A DNA stretch of 20,000 nt from Prorocentrum cordatum (GCA_963575745.1 CAUYUJ010004563.1:25001-45000), one strand, 5' to 3'. Shown: positions 8,569 through 18,539, numbered from the stretch's first letter. Notes: generated by a model not told the origin, from the letters alone. Numbers and translations: made by a program.

Positions 8569-9229
8569 AACTCATGGAAATCTGCACCGCCGTCGTTTTC
8601 CAGCCCCGTAGCCGCCGGGCCCAAGGCCGCTGCATATTTGCTCGAGCTGCGTCTGATTACCGCCAAATCACCGCTGTCCGCTCTGCGCGTGCCCAGTTGA
8701 CTGACGATGCCCCCTCCCGCTGTGATAGTAGATATGCCGCCTGCGTCGTCGCAATTCCCCCCCGCCCACATCGTAATTTTCGCCGAGATCACCCCATTCT
8801 CTGCGCGCTCTTTTTCTGGGGCAGGGCGGCGAATAGCGCGGCGTCGCAAGCTCTCGCGCGCTGCCCCGCCCCCGCTGCCCCCCCTCGCAGCTGCGCAGGT
8901 GGCGCGCGCTGCGCATGGCAAGTTTTGCCCCTCATCATCTCGTTGGACACCGCGAGCGTCGCGCCGCATGCCCCGACGCTCCATGCCCCCTTCCTCGCCC
9001 GAAACTGCAGTGCCACATGGCGTCTATGATTTGTTCTCATCATCTACTCTGGCCCCGCCCACTGATGCGCCCCTGTCAGCACGAGCGCACCCCGCTCGCG
9101 CGGCGCGCTGCTAATCCCTTCCGGCCCGCCCGTGGCACTCGCCGCCAATGGGTTGTAATGCGCAAATTATCAATGCAAATATCGAAAACAATGCGGCTGC
9201 AACCGTCGTCTATCCCCCACGCCCCCCGC
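8569..9229. other. No recognisable gene
   Basis: Minus-strand frames here (for example VISAKITMWAGGNCDDAGG near 8780) may be the far-decayed N-terminal half of the LINE endonuclease, but no endonuclease motif can be placed. Nothing else is seen. Confidence 0.3.
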
Positions 9230-10399
9230 CCCCTCCATGGCCCGCGCAAGTGCCGGGGCGGCAGTCGCGCGAGAGAGATCCAGGAAAATCCTCTCTCTCC
9301 GCCGGTTCCCACAGCGCCCGGGCCTCCAACGCCGACAAGAAAGGGCGGGGGCAGGAGGGGGAGCGGGGGGAAGGGGAGGAGGAGGACGACGACGAAAAAG
9401 ACACTAGCCACGAGCACAGACGGGGAAACGAAACACGAGGCGACGAGGAAGAGGACGCTCAAGGCTGCCAGGGCGGCAAAGCGCACTGGGATCTCGCGCC
9501 CGCGCGCCTGCGCCCCTGCCCGCGCTCGGCCCGGCGGGGGACCGGGGGGGGGGGGTGGAAGGGCAGCCGCGGCAGCAAGCAGGCAGAGAAGCGAGCAAAA
9601 AGAAAGGGGCGGAGGCGGGGGCGGTCGCGGGGGGGGGTCGCCGGGGCGGGCGCGGGCGCGGCGGGCGCGGGCGCGCCAAGGGCAGCGCGGCTGCTTCTGG
9701 CGGCGCAAGGGGCGCGGGCGGCAGGCGCGGGCGGCGCGGCAGCGGGGCGGCCCGGGACATCAATGCGGCGATGGCCCTATGGGGGGGGAACTCCTGCGAT
9801 GTCGCCTGGGCAGCAGGGGCCCTTTCGGGTAGCGCTGCCTGCCTGGCCGAGGCCGCCCGCCCCGCCCCCCGGCAAGGGGCCCCGCTCGTCGCCCCCGGAT
9901 ACGGGCGCGGGGGGGGGGGGGCGCGCGGCGGCGCCAGCGGCGACCCGCGCGGCGTCAGCCGCGGCCGCCACTGCGGCTGCTGCAAGGTGCGCCAGCAGCC
10001 ACCCCCGTCGACGGCTAAATACAGCCGCCGCCACGCCGCCCGCGCGTTGAATCGCTAGTCGTGCCAATTGGCCACTGGAGCGACGTCCTCCCCGGCGGCG
10101 CCAGCCGCCAGCTTGGGTCGCGAAAGCCTCCCTGGCCCCGCGCCCCCAAGAGCCGCCGGGGGCCTCCACCGCCGTGGATGTGAAGGCGGGGCCCCGCACC
10201 GTGCACTGGCGCTGGGCGCCCAAGCGTTGCAATTCGAATTCCTCGCGCCGCCCCGCAGCCGCGCCGGAGCGCGCAGCCGAAGCGGCGAAGAGATCCGCGC
10301 GCAGCCTGGGCATTGCGGCGATGTCCAAAGCCGTCCGCGCCCCGTTGCGCCACCTGGGAAAATGGGCGTCAGCGGGGCGCCCGCCCTGCTCGCCGCTCG
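9230..10399. other. Extremely GC-rich, G-rich spacer without a recognisable gene
   Basis: The plus strand is purine-rich at 9330-9450 (GAGGAGGAGGACGACGACG) and then dominated by GGCGCGGGCG-type repeats at 9600-9760, with G runs at 9545-9556 and 9907-9920. All frames on both strands are long and open but consist of Gly/Arg/Ala or Pro/Ala/Arg, typical of GC bias and not of a protein family. The plus strand has many clustered G runs that could form quadruplexes. Confidence 0.5.
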
Positions 10400-11517
10400 T
10401 AGGCCCTTCGTTGGCGGCGCGCGGCGAGGGGGAACCCTGGCGGTTCCAGCTCGGCCCCCGCGAAGCCCGCCGCTTGCGGGTCGAAGAACCCCCGGTTCTA
10501 GAGCGCTTTGTGGCGCTTCGTCTGGTCGCCGCGGCAAGGGCGGTCAATGCCGTAGTCAAGCCGCGCGTCCATCGCGCTCCCGCAACCGGGGCAGAAGTCT
10601 TCCTGCTCGAAGCGCCGGATTTGGAGTCGTCGCTGGGCCGCTAGCCGGAAGAGGCCGCGCTTGAAGCAGGAGCCCACGGCGTCGCAGGGCAGCGCCTGAT
10701 AATGCACCAACGACGGGCGTTTAGAACAGGCTGAGGTGCGCCGGCGTGGCGGCGGAAGAGTTGGCCCAGAGGCCGGCGACGGACGCGTCGTCGACGGCGT
10801 CGCTGGGTCGCTGGCGGCTGCCGCGCTGCCCCCGGTCAAACGCCGCCCTGTCCCCGCCGGAGACGCGGGAGTTGCGCGCCTGCGCATTGTTCGCGAGCGT
10901 TTTCCCGCGGGGCCCTGCCTCGTCGGCAGAGCTGCTTGCGCAGGTCCGAGCAAGCGGCCCGGGAGGCCTCAGAGGCAGCGGCCAAGTGCTAATCGCCCGA
11001 ACGCAGCCCAGGCCCCCACTAGCGCAGCTCCAAATGCGCCTGTCGCCAGGACGCATCGGCGGGCGTGCAGCCCGACACCTGCTCGAGGCAAGCTCTCTTG
11101 CCCCGTCGCCCACTGCCTGCAAGCCACCGCGCGCGCGGCAGGCGGAACCGCCCGCGCGCTGCAGCCCAACTTGCGCAAGGACGCGCGCTAGCGCACAAAG
11201 TGCAAAGGGACCTGCGCGTCCTCCAGCGCCACCAGGGCGCGCAGGGACTCGCGCGCCGCAGTGGCCCTCTGCCTCGTGCGCCAACAGCAGAAGGCGTCGT
11301 CTCCGACCGGCGCCCCAGAGAGCTCCAAGCTCCTGCCGGTGCGGAGGTGGAGCCCTGGTGGGAAGGCGCCGACGTCGACTGCGCTGTCGCTTCCGCCAGC
11401 ACACCAACTCGACTTCCCCCGGCCCAGTGCTGAGCTGGGGCCGCATCGCGGCGGGGGCGGCGACCCGCTCGCAGAAGATGCGCGCCGCAACGAGCCAATC
11501 GCTGGTAACAGTCTCAT
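10400..11517 (-). pseudogene. Decayed unidentified gene with CPGC-type cysteines
   Basis: One minus-strand frame from 11517 to about 10400 is broken by stops at 11188, 10969 and 10498 but stays protein-like across them. Readings include LRALVALEDAQVPLHFVR before the first stop and RLQIRRFEQEDFCPGCGSAM DARLDYGIDRPCRGDQTKRH KAL before the 10498 TAG. It resumes as NRGFFDPQAAGFAGAELEPP. CPGC (10593-10582) with LPCDAVGSC upstream could be a zinc ribbon. A second frame at 11072-11022 reads GCTPADASWRQAHLELR, similar to an ankyrin-repeat consensus. The middle (about 10720-10960) is Pro/Thr/Arg-rich and may be non-coding. No family is assigned. Confidence 0.33.
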
Positions 11518-11650
11518 CGAGATCGCATCGGATCGACCGCGCCAGGGCGCACAACACTACCACGCAGTCATCGTCTGAAGATCGGGATCGGCTCGGACCG
11601 AGCTGGCCGAAATCGATATCGAATCGGATTGATCGGGTCGAGATGGACCA
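11515..11650. repeat. GATCG/GAATCG-rich dispersed repeat, copy 1
   Basis: Dense in ATCG words, for example GCCGAAATCGATATCGAATC. It shares an order of short words with 14090-14290: GATGCGAT next to a CTCGAT-type word, and GGCCAGCT followed by GATTCCGAT-like words on the minus strand. Confidence 0.45.
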
Positions 11651-11936
11651 TGGGAGGAGAAGTCTTCGGGCTTCCTGACAGGAGTTGGGACGGGTTTTTG
11701 CAATATTGGGCAAATGTCTCTTGTTTTTGGGACAGGGATGGATGGTAGCGAAACGTATGAGCGCCACTCACATTCGTCTTAACGGCTTGCAGCAAGCGCG
11801 AGGATGGACGGCGAAGTCGTTTTTCAAATGTGGCTTTCGCCAGTGCGCCGCGCACCACCGACTTTCAAATGATCCCGGCGAAGGGCCCAGCCATATGCAG
11901 TTGTAGTACCGTCGTGTGAGTATCGCCTTCGGTAGA
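11651..11936. other. No recognisable gene
   Basis: Lower-GC unique sequence containing GGGTTTTTGCAATATTGGGC and TCTTGTTTTTGGGACAGGG. No frame reads like a known protein. Confidence 0.3.
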
Positions 11937-12378
11937 TCTCCCTATGGGGAAACGAAGCGTGTGAAGGGTATGCCAAAATTGGGGGGGGGCCGCCATGCGG
12001 CCGCTGCCGCTGGGGCCTGCACCAGAGCTCCCTATGGGGCCACGAAACCTGTGACGGGTATGCCGAATCGGGAGCGTGTACCTACGCCATGCGGTGCGTG
12101 CCGAATCGGCTGCGGGTACGCCATGCGGACTGTGCCACTGGGGCCTTCGGTGGAACTCCCTATGTGGCCACGAAACGTGTGGGAGGTGTGCCGAATCGGG
12201 TGCGGGTACGCCATGCGGACTGTGCCACTGGCGCCTTCGATGGAACTTCCCATGGAGCCACGAAACGTGTGAGGGATCAGCCGAAGCGAGTGCGGGTACA
12301 CCATGCGGACTGTGCGACTGGGGCCTTCTGTGGAGCTCCCTATGTGGCCACGAAACATGTGAAGGGTGTGCCGAAATA
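11937..12378. repeat. Minisatellite array 2, 90-bp period
   Basis: Units starting CTCCCTATGGGG or CTCCCTATGTGG begin near 11937, 12026, 12155, 12245 and 12335. They contain CACGAAACGTGTG, GTGCCGAATCGGGTGCGGGT and CGCCATGCGGACTGTGCCAC. The second unit carries an extra partial duplication (GTGCCGAATCGG). The period is a multiple of three, so both strands stay open; the plus strand gives a 30-residue repeat (HADCATGAFGGTPYVATKRV). No start context or other coding evidence is visible. Confidence 0.92.
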
Positions 12379-12417
12379 GAAAAATGCGAAGTGCAGACAC
12401 AAGGATGAGAGGAGGGG

Positions 12418-12522
12418 GAGGAGGAGGAGGAGGAGGAGGAGGAGGAGGAGGAGGAGGAGGAGGAGGAGGAGGAGAGGATAAGAGAGGAGAGGAGAGGAGA
12501 GGAGAGGAGAGGAGAGGAGAGG
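12418..12522 (+). repeat. (GGA)n followed by (GGAGA)n microsatellite
   Basis: About 57 bp of (GAG)n (12418-12474) are followed after GATAAGA by a pentamer (GGAGA)n at 12481-12522. It lies directly downstream of minisatellite array 2. Confidence 0.95.
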
Positions 12523-13256
12523 AACGCGGGGCGCCGTCTCTGCAAAACGAAAACCCAACACCGCAGGATGGTTGGGAACAAGTCTAGTTGTTATATTAGC
12601 GGAGGTCGGCTCCTTTTCAGAATGCAGCTCTTGATTCAGATGTGCTCTAGTTGGATAGCAAGAAGCATATGAAAGCGTGCAGCAATTGCACAGACGGGAG
12701 GCTGCTCGATTCCAAAACATTGATGTTGTTGATGATGACGCCCTTGAACTATATGACCATACCTCTTGGCAATTTTCAAACTAACAAACCTGGGTGCGGA
12801 AAATATTGGTACAATGCGAAACAACAAATGTTGTCCAAATCCGACAGCGGCCGGTGTTGGCCAGGCGAGCCTATGTCTCACATTAACAACAACCGCCGCG
12901 ACGCCGACAGCGAACCCTGAGCAAAATGAACAGAAACTGCTGTTGTGCATCGTACCCATTCTTTCCGTACCAATTTCGATCGCCCCGATCAAACGCGCTT
13001 CCTTCTCTTCGTAATCCTTCTCCCTCATCCTTCCTCCCCAGCGGCCGCCCGCAAGGACGCCGACAACGCGCACGACGACGACGTTCCCGACGATACAGGC
13101 GATGACCGCGACAACTCCACTCCACTCCTCGTGGGGGTGCCCTGCGCGGAACGACCGCGCCGCCCAGGAGTCTTGATGCGATAAAAGAGGCTGAGTATAG
13201 AAGATGAATAAGAAAAATAGTAATAATCGGTCACGTAATAATAGAGGAGACGTAAG
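12523..13256. other. Lower-GC unique sequence; one weak ORF, no recognised gene
   Basis: A plus-strand frame at 12651-12920 (89 codons from a TTG) reads HMKACSNCTDGRLLDSKTLM and GCGKYWYNAKQQMLSKSDSG. It has no ATG start at its beginning and no family resemblance. A degenerate GAC-type stretch (CGACAACGCGCACGACGACG) lies at 13060-13110. Confidence 0.25.
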
Positions 13257-13436
13257 ACTCGGGTACGGGGGGACTCGGGTTGGCCTGACGGGGCCATCAT
13301 AAAGATAGCGAGGCCCAATATGAGATTTGACGCGAATTCCTGCTGCAGACATCTCACGCAAACAGGACCAGCAAAACCCATGACGCGCTCGTCAAAAGAC
13401 GTCGGCAAACCCGAGTTCCGGCTTACTCGAGTCTCG
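13257..13436. repeat. Imperfect inverted repeat, arms about 28 bp
   Basis: The left arm is GACTCGGGTACGGGGGGACT then CGGGTT (13257-13282). The right arm reads inversely as AGACTCGAGTAAGCCGGAAC then TCGGGTTT (13405-13436). The spacer is about 120 bp. Confidence 0.5.
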
Positions 13437-13476
13437 CGTTGCCCCGAAAGCAGAATAATCACATCGTACTAAGACT

Positions 13477-13603
13477 AAGAAGCACAATAATATAAGAAGA
13501 AGAGGAAGAAGAAAAATAATAATAAGAAGGAGATAAATACTACGAATAATGAGACAGATGAGAAGAACAATAGCAATAACAAGAAGAAGACGAAGAAAAA
13601 GCG
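13477..13603 (+). repeat. A-rich (AAG)n/(AAT)n degenerate tract
   Basis: AGAAGAAGAGGAAGAAGAAA, AATAATAATAAGAAGG and AACAAGAAGAAGACGAAG: purine-rich and AT-rich in strong contrast to the flanks. Confidence 0.75.
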
Positions 13604-13614
13604 GCGTCGGCGTG

Positions 13615-13750
13615 AACTTTCGAAGCTCCGCGCGGACTTCTCGCTGGGACCCCTCCTGGCGGCGCCTCCGGCCCCACTCCTGGCGCCCTCAGCGCGCCAA
13701 GCAGGGGGGCCCAGGGCCTTCCGAGAAGTCCGGGCGGAGCTCCGAAAGTT
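13615..13750. repeat. Strong inverted repeat (hairpin), 29-bp arms
   Basis: Arm 13615-13643 (AACTTTCGAAGCTCCGCGCG then GACTTCTCG) is the inverse of 13722-13750 with two mismatches. Pairing extends inward through CTGGGACCCC / GGGGGGCCCAG. The 78-nt spacer is GC-rich. It could be a MITE-like relic or a structured RNA; no flanking duplication was seen. Confidence 0.75.
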
Positions 13751-13893
13751 TGCTTACGTTTTGACTTCTCATTGTCGGGAGCAGCGAGGGCGAGCCTCCA
13801 GGGACTGCTGCAGGCCGCCGCGTTGCGCGCGGCGCCAGGCGCCGCCAGCCCGCCAGGGGCGAGGGCCCTTGCGCGGGCAGCGAGGACCTGGCC

Positions 13894-14004
13894 ATCGCTC
13901 GGACGTCCATTCCCTGTGCTTTTTTCGTGCGTGGTTTTTCGCAGGATGATCCAGGATGCTCCTTAATAATCCCCGCCGAGAAAAAGTGCACACGTCCGAG
14001 CGAT
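13894..14004. repeat. Second inverted repeat, perfect 13-bp arms
   Basis: ATCGCTCGGACGT at 13894-13906 is exactly inverted at 13992-14004. Inside the arms, TGTGCTTTTTT (13914-13924) and AAAAAGTGCACA (13981-13992) extend the pairing imperfectly. Confidence 0.6.
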
Positions 14005-14089
14005 ACCAAGGGACGAGGCTCGAGCTGGATGGAGGGGGGGGAGAGAAAGAGAGACGCCGCTGCGGTCCGGGCAGGCATGAGCTGGCTCG

Positions 14090-14290
14090 AACCGAGAGAT
14101 TGAGTTAGGTCGGCAACGGGTCGGATCGCCAGCGAGTCGTCCCGAGTCGGATCGAAATCGGACCGCCGCGCCGGGCTCCGGCCGGCAGCGGCCGGTGCTG
14201 GTAGAACGGACCGAATCGAGTCGAATCGGAATCGCGGCCCCAGCTGGCGGATCGAGTCACATCGCATCGAATCGTAGGCGGCCCTATCCG
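14090..14290. repeat. GATCG/GAATCG-rich dispersed repeat, copy 2
   Basis: Words such as GAGTCGGATCGAAATCGGAC and ACCGAATCGAGTCGAATCGG resemble 11515-11650 in the same orientation. Minus-strand readings of the two copies share QLGP and SIR-DS-like segments, so they look like diverged copies, not chance. Confidence 0.45.
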
Positions 14291-14709
14291 GGTGCTGGTC
14301 CATGAGTGGACGGCGCGACGGCAAGGGGAGGGCACGAGCGAGGCGTAGCCAGGCGGCCAGGCGGCAACTCTGCGCCGAGGGCAGGACTACAGCAAGGATC
14401 CTTATCCCACGGCGCCCACGACGCACACAATGGCAACGCCCACAACGACAGCGACCGCAATGACGACCACGCCCACGACGACCACGCACACGACGAGGAC
14501 AACCCCTGGCATCCGCAGATGTGATTTGTTCAGTCCGCGTCCTCGAAGGTTCCGACCACTTCCACGGGGACTGGTCTTTCGTCACCGATCCATGTTAGCT
14601 TGCCCCATGCCCAGAAAGGCCCTCGGGGAACCGAAATCGAGAGAAACCGCCAGTTGGAACTGCTCGAAGCGGACACAACGAATCCGAGTGGACGACGGTT
14701 ACGACGGTT
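14291..14709. other. Spacer with degenerate CACGACGAC-type repeats; no recognised gene
   Basis: 14418-14505 is an imperfect repeat of GACCACGCCCACGACGACCA-like words (a plus frame reads His-Asp-rich). The rest (14291-14417 and 14506-14709) has no recognisable gene. Confidence 0.4.
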
Positions 14710-14868
<159 letters not shown>

Positions 14869-14939
14869 GCGGCTACGATGACGGACAACGTCGGCTACAA
14901 CGACAACAATCCACAGACAGACAGGCGGTGAACAGGCCG

Positions 14940-15540
14940 TTCCCCGCTCCACCCTCGTCGTCTCCATCCCTTCTCTTCCTCCCCCTCCTCCCGCGTCCGC
15001 CCCCTTGCTCCTCCGCACTTCATCATCCTCCCTGGAAGCCGTCCTTTCTCCTCCTTGTGGGTCCTCCTCATTCCTCCTACTTGTCCTATCTCCTCCACCG
15101 TCCTCCCTTCTCCTTCCTGGCAAGTGCCCTGGCGGCCCTCTCCCCTCTCCTCACTCTCCCTGCTCGCTGTAGCCCCTCCCTTCTATTCCTCTATCCGCCG
15201 TTCTCCATCTTCCTGCGTCATGCTGCTGCTATCGGCTGATTTGATGTTGTCCTGAAGCCGCTTCCTGCGTCCTACTCCTCGTCCTCCTTTCTCAATATTC
15301 CCTCCTCCCTGGTGGCCGTCCTGCTCCTTCCTCGCGTGTCCTCCTCCTTCCTCCTCCCTGTCCTCTCTCCTCCGCCGTCCTCCCTCCTCCCTCGCGGGTT
15401 CCCCACCATTGGCACCCTCCCTTCCCATCGTCCATCCTCCTCGCTCCCTGCTCCTCCTCCTCCTTCTCCTCCTCCTCCTCCTCCCATCATCCATCCTCCT
15501 CTCCTCCTGTTCCTGTGTCCTCCTGCCCTCCCTGGCGGCC
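14940..15540. repeat. Degenerate pyrimidine (TCC)n-rich tract
   Basis: A plus-strand pyrimidine-rich stretch of about 600 bp built from CTCCTCC and CCTTCC words, with short purer (CTC)n at 15460-15485. Segments such as GTCCTCCTCCTTCCTCCTCC recur. It contains no recognisable gene. Confidence 0.85.
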
Positions 15541-15759
15541 GTCCCTGGCCCTGACTGTTCTGCGGTGTGAGGAAGAAGAACTTTTGACCGAGCCAGGCAA
15601 GATGATGTACCCAACATCATCGCCAACCTGCTGCTCACCAATGATTTCGTGTATGATCAATTGAGCATCTGCGTCATTAGTCAGCGTGTTGTTCTGACAT
15701 CTTTTATACTTGCATCGAGGTGATCACGGGGCTCTGACTTGACAAGAGTCGGAGGTGCA
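15541..15759. other. Unique spacer, nothing recognised
   Basis: Moderate-GC sequence between the pyrimidine tract and repeat array 3. No frame over 40 codons resembles a protein. Confidence 0.3.
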
Positions 15760-16159
15760 AACTGAGCGGCTCGCTCGAGACACCCCTCCGATCTGGCCGC
15801 CAACGGGCAAGAGTCACACCCCCTGGCAGCTCCCACTTGGGGTGCTGAAGCCAGCGCTTTGCTCGAGGCATCCTCACAGGGAAGGCAGGGGAGGCTGAGA
15901 CACCAAAGACTCTAAACGCCTGCGACCTCCCCGCGACCTGGCCGCTGGCGGCTTCCCCTTGGGGTGCTGAAACCAGCGCTTCGACCGAGACATCCTCACA
16001 CGATGCTCTGAAGCCTGGGGGGCCGAAACAAGCACGCCGCGTGAGGCGTTCCCGCCGTCTGGGCGCGAACGGGTCCGTGCAGTCGCCTCTGGCAACTCCC
16101 CTGTGGGGTGTCGAAACCAGCGCCTCGCCCGAGACATCCTCACACTTTGCTCTGAATGC

Positions 16160-16232
16160 AGAGGAGGAGCATGAGGATGAGGATGAGGATGAGGAGGAGG
16201 AGGAGGAGGAGGAGGAGGACGAGGACGAGGAG
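16160..16232 (+). repeat. (GAG)n/(GGATGA)n embedded in array 3
   Basis: Begins at GCAGAGGAGGAG and passes through GAGGATGAGGATGAGGAT into (GAG)n and GACGAG. It sits between the GCTCTGAATGCAGAG and CTGGGGGTCGAGAC parts of a repeat unit. Confidence 0.9.
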
Positions 16233-16435
16233 TCTGGGGGTCGAGACGAACTAGCCGCCTGAAACATCCCCCGCGATCTGGGCGCCACCGGGCCTGTGCA
16301 ACCACGCCTGGCAGCTGCTCCCTGGGGGTGCTGAAGCCAGCGCCGCGCCTGCGACACGTCGCGATGTTGTATCATCAGCCTCGAGGGGCTCCTTGCCAGG
16401 GGTCCTCCTGCTCCTAGTCCTCGTCTTCCTTCCTT

Positions 16436-16521
16436 CTCCTTCCTCCTCCTCCTCCTCCTCCTCCTCCTCCCCCTCCTCCTCCTCCTCCTCCTCATCCTCC
16501 TCCTCCTCCTCCTCCTCCTCA
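16436..16521 (-). repeat. (CTC)n embedded in array 3
   Basis: Near-pure (TCC)n on the plus strand, ending CTCATCCCCCCCA just before GTTCTGAAAGCAGAGGACC of the next unit. Confidence 0.92.
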
Positions 16522-16690
16522 TCCCCCCCACTCTGTTCTGAAAGCAGAGGACCCTGGGGTGCCGAAACAAGCAAACCGCCGCCTGGGACACCCCGCAAGC
16601 TGGGCGCGAACGAGCCCGTGCACCTACCCCTGGGGGCTCCCCCCATAGGGGTGTTGAAGCCAGCAGCTCGCTCGAGACATGCTCACAACC

Positions 16691-16929
16691 TGCGAATATG
16701 AGTCCGAGGGTGAATGGGTCTGGGTATGATGGGTGGGCCTGGGTAGAAATGTGATTGAATGTGCGTAAGTCTGGTTATGAATATGGCTACGCATTAGTCC
16801 GAATGTGAACAACTCTGAATACGAGCATGGCCTATCGTGAGATGTGAGAACGCGAGGCGGGTGAGTCTGAGGCGGAAGCGTCCAGAGAATAACAACAGCC
16901 CCATTTTCTACTACGGGGAACAAATCTGC
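16691..16929. other. Spacer with short degenerate repeats; no gene
   Basis: Loose repetition of GAATATGA, GTCTGGGTATGA / GTCTGGTTATGA and AGTCCGA words. No protein-like frame. Confidence 0.35.
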
Positions 16930-17082
<153 letters not shown>

Positions 17083-17193
17083 CATCGAGCGGCCGCGCCT
17101 GTGGCGCAGCGCGGGGCGCCGGGGCTGGGCAGGAAGACTGCGCCCGAAAGCAGGCGAAAAGCCTACGCAGGAGCCGGGAGGGGAGGAAGCGGC

Positions 17194-17871
17194 ACGGCGG
17201 GGGGAGGAGGGGGAGGAGGGGGAGGAGGAGGAGGAGGAGGAGGAGGAGGAGGAGGAGGAGGAGGAGGAGGAGAGGAGGAGGAGGAGGAGGAGGAGGAGGA
17301 GGAGGAGGAGGAGGGGAGGAGGAGGAGGGGGGAGGAGGGAGGAGGGGAGGGAGGAAGGAGGGAGGGAGGAGGGAGGAGGGAGGAGAAAGGAGGGAGGGAG
17401 GATGGAGGATGGAGGGAGGAGGAAGGAGGATGAGGAGAAGAAGGAAGAGGAGGGGGAGGGGGGGAGGAGGAGGAGAGGAGGAGGAGGAGGAGGAGGAGGG
17501 AGGAGGAGGAGGAGGAGGAGGAGGAGGAGGAGGAGGAGGAGGGGGAGGAGGAGGAGGAGGAGGAGGAGGATGGAGGAGGAGGGGAGGAGGAGGAGGAGGA
17601 GGAGGAGGAGGAGAGGAGGAGGAGGAGGAGGGAGGAGGAGGAGGAGGAGGAGGAGGAGGAGGAGGAGGAGGAGGAGGAGGAGGAGGAGGAGGAGGAGGAG
17701 GGGAGGAGGAGGGAGGAGGGGGGAGGGGAGGAGGAGGGAGGAAGGAGAGGAGGGAGGGAGGGAGGAGGGAGGAGGAAGGAGGGAGGATGGAGGAGGGAGG
17801 AGGGAGGAAGGAGGATGAGGAGAAGAAGGAAAAGGAGGAGGAGGAGGAGGAGGAGGAGGAGGAGGAGGAGG
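17194..17871 (+). repeat. (GGA)n purine tract, about 680 bp
   Basis: Plus strand is almost wholly purine: (GGA)n with GGGA and GGAA interruptions. Larger segments recur, for example GGAGGATGAGGAGAAGAAGG at 17424 and 17811, so part of the tract was duplicated. Arg/Gly/Glu frames across it are artefacts. It lies about 0.9 kb beyond the STT3 stop in the transcribed direction. Confidence 0.97.
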
Positions 17872-18539
17872 AAGCCTCGGGCCCGAATGGTCACCTGCGA
17901 TCGCGAGATCGTATTCGCGCGTGCGCGCGCAAGGCCCGCCATGGCTTGTCTCTTCTCATATTGCTCATTCGCTTGCTCAGCTTGCACACCCATCTTCCGG
18001 GCCTCTCTCCCAGGGCGCGCTCGGACCACCAGGAGTTCGAAGCGACTCCCCTCCTCTGACGAGTGGCTCGGGTCACCCGTGTCTTCGACGAGGCTCCCTG
18101 GCGAGTTCGCGCAAAGCCCGCCCCTAGGCTACCGGTTACCCACACCCCTCCCCAGACCCCCGATGTCATGATTTTTTCATGACGCCGACCCCCAAAGGTC
18201 TGGATTTCTTCCCCAGGACCGGCTCTTCGCTCTTCATCCCGAACCGTCTTTTTCACGGTCCCGAGGCCCGGGAAGGGCCCCTGGAGGCCGAGACTCAGGA
18301 ACAGAACCTCCCGTGGTGCCTCGTCCGCCCCGCGAGGGGGTCGGGGGGCCGAAGACTGCTCGAGGGAGCCGCTGGCGGCGGCGGCACCGCCAGCCGCGGC
18401 CGGGCGCGCGGGCGGGCGCGGAGCAGCGCGCCAGGCCCCCGTGCCGCCCGGGTCTTGCGGCGGTGCTCGGCCGCGCGCCGCGCGGGGCGTGGGCGGGCGC
18501 GGCGCGCAAGGGAGCCGCGGGCACCCCGGAGCTGGTCGC
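17872..18539. other. 3' flank of STT3 without a recognised gene
   Basis: GC-rich unique sequence. No protein family is recognised in any frame. It contains a small perfect hairpin, GTCATGA-TTTTT-TCATGAC, at 18165-18183. The mRNA end of STT3 may lie here or in the G-rich tract, but no polyadenylation signal could be identified. Confidence 0.35.

Larger units (their letters stand above)
15760..16690. repeat. Minisatellite array 3, diverged units carrying embedded microsatellites
   Basis: Cores of the type GGGGTGCTGAAGCCAGCG or GGGGTGCCGAAACAAGC occur near 15839, 15961, 16015, 16107, 16235, 16325, 16555 and 16649. The spacing is close to 54 or 90 bp, or their sum, once the embedded microsatellites are subtracted. 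Shared flanks include GAGACATCCTCACA and GGCGCGAACGGGTCCGTGCA. (GAG)n is embedded at 16160-16232 and (CTC)n at 16436-16521. Confidence 0.8.

Noticed and set aside
9148-10050. 300-codon plus-strand frame rich in Gly, Arg and Ala
   Set aside because: Equally long frames exist on the opposite strand; composition is what GC bias predicts and no domain or repeat typical of a protein is visible.
10721-11767. 348-codon minus-strand frame
   Set aside because: It is Arg/Ala/Pro-rich through most of its length and overlaps another frame that reads more like a protein; no family recognised.
11916-12408. 30-residue tandem-repeat protein in minisatellite array 2
   Set aside because: The 90-bp period keeps several frames open on both strands; no start context, no stop-free conservation specific to one frame, and arrays 1 and 3 of the same family do not keep the frame.
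12651-12920. 89-codon plus-strand ORF in the low-GC spacer
   Set aside because: It begins at TTG directly after a stop, lacks GC-rich third positions seen in STT3, and resembles no family; kept only as a note in the spacer entry.
18025-18052. tRNA T-arm-like sequence around GGAGTTCGAAGCGACTCC
   Set aside because: The loop length does not fit a T-arm and no acceptor, D or anticodon arms can be placed around it.
17163-18059. Ser-, Leu-, Glu- or Gly-homopolymer proteins across the GGA tract
   Set aside because: These are translations of a microsatellite in different frames.
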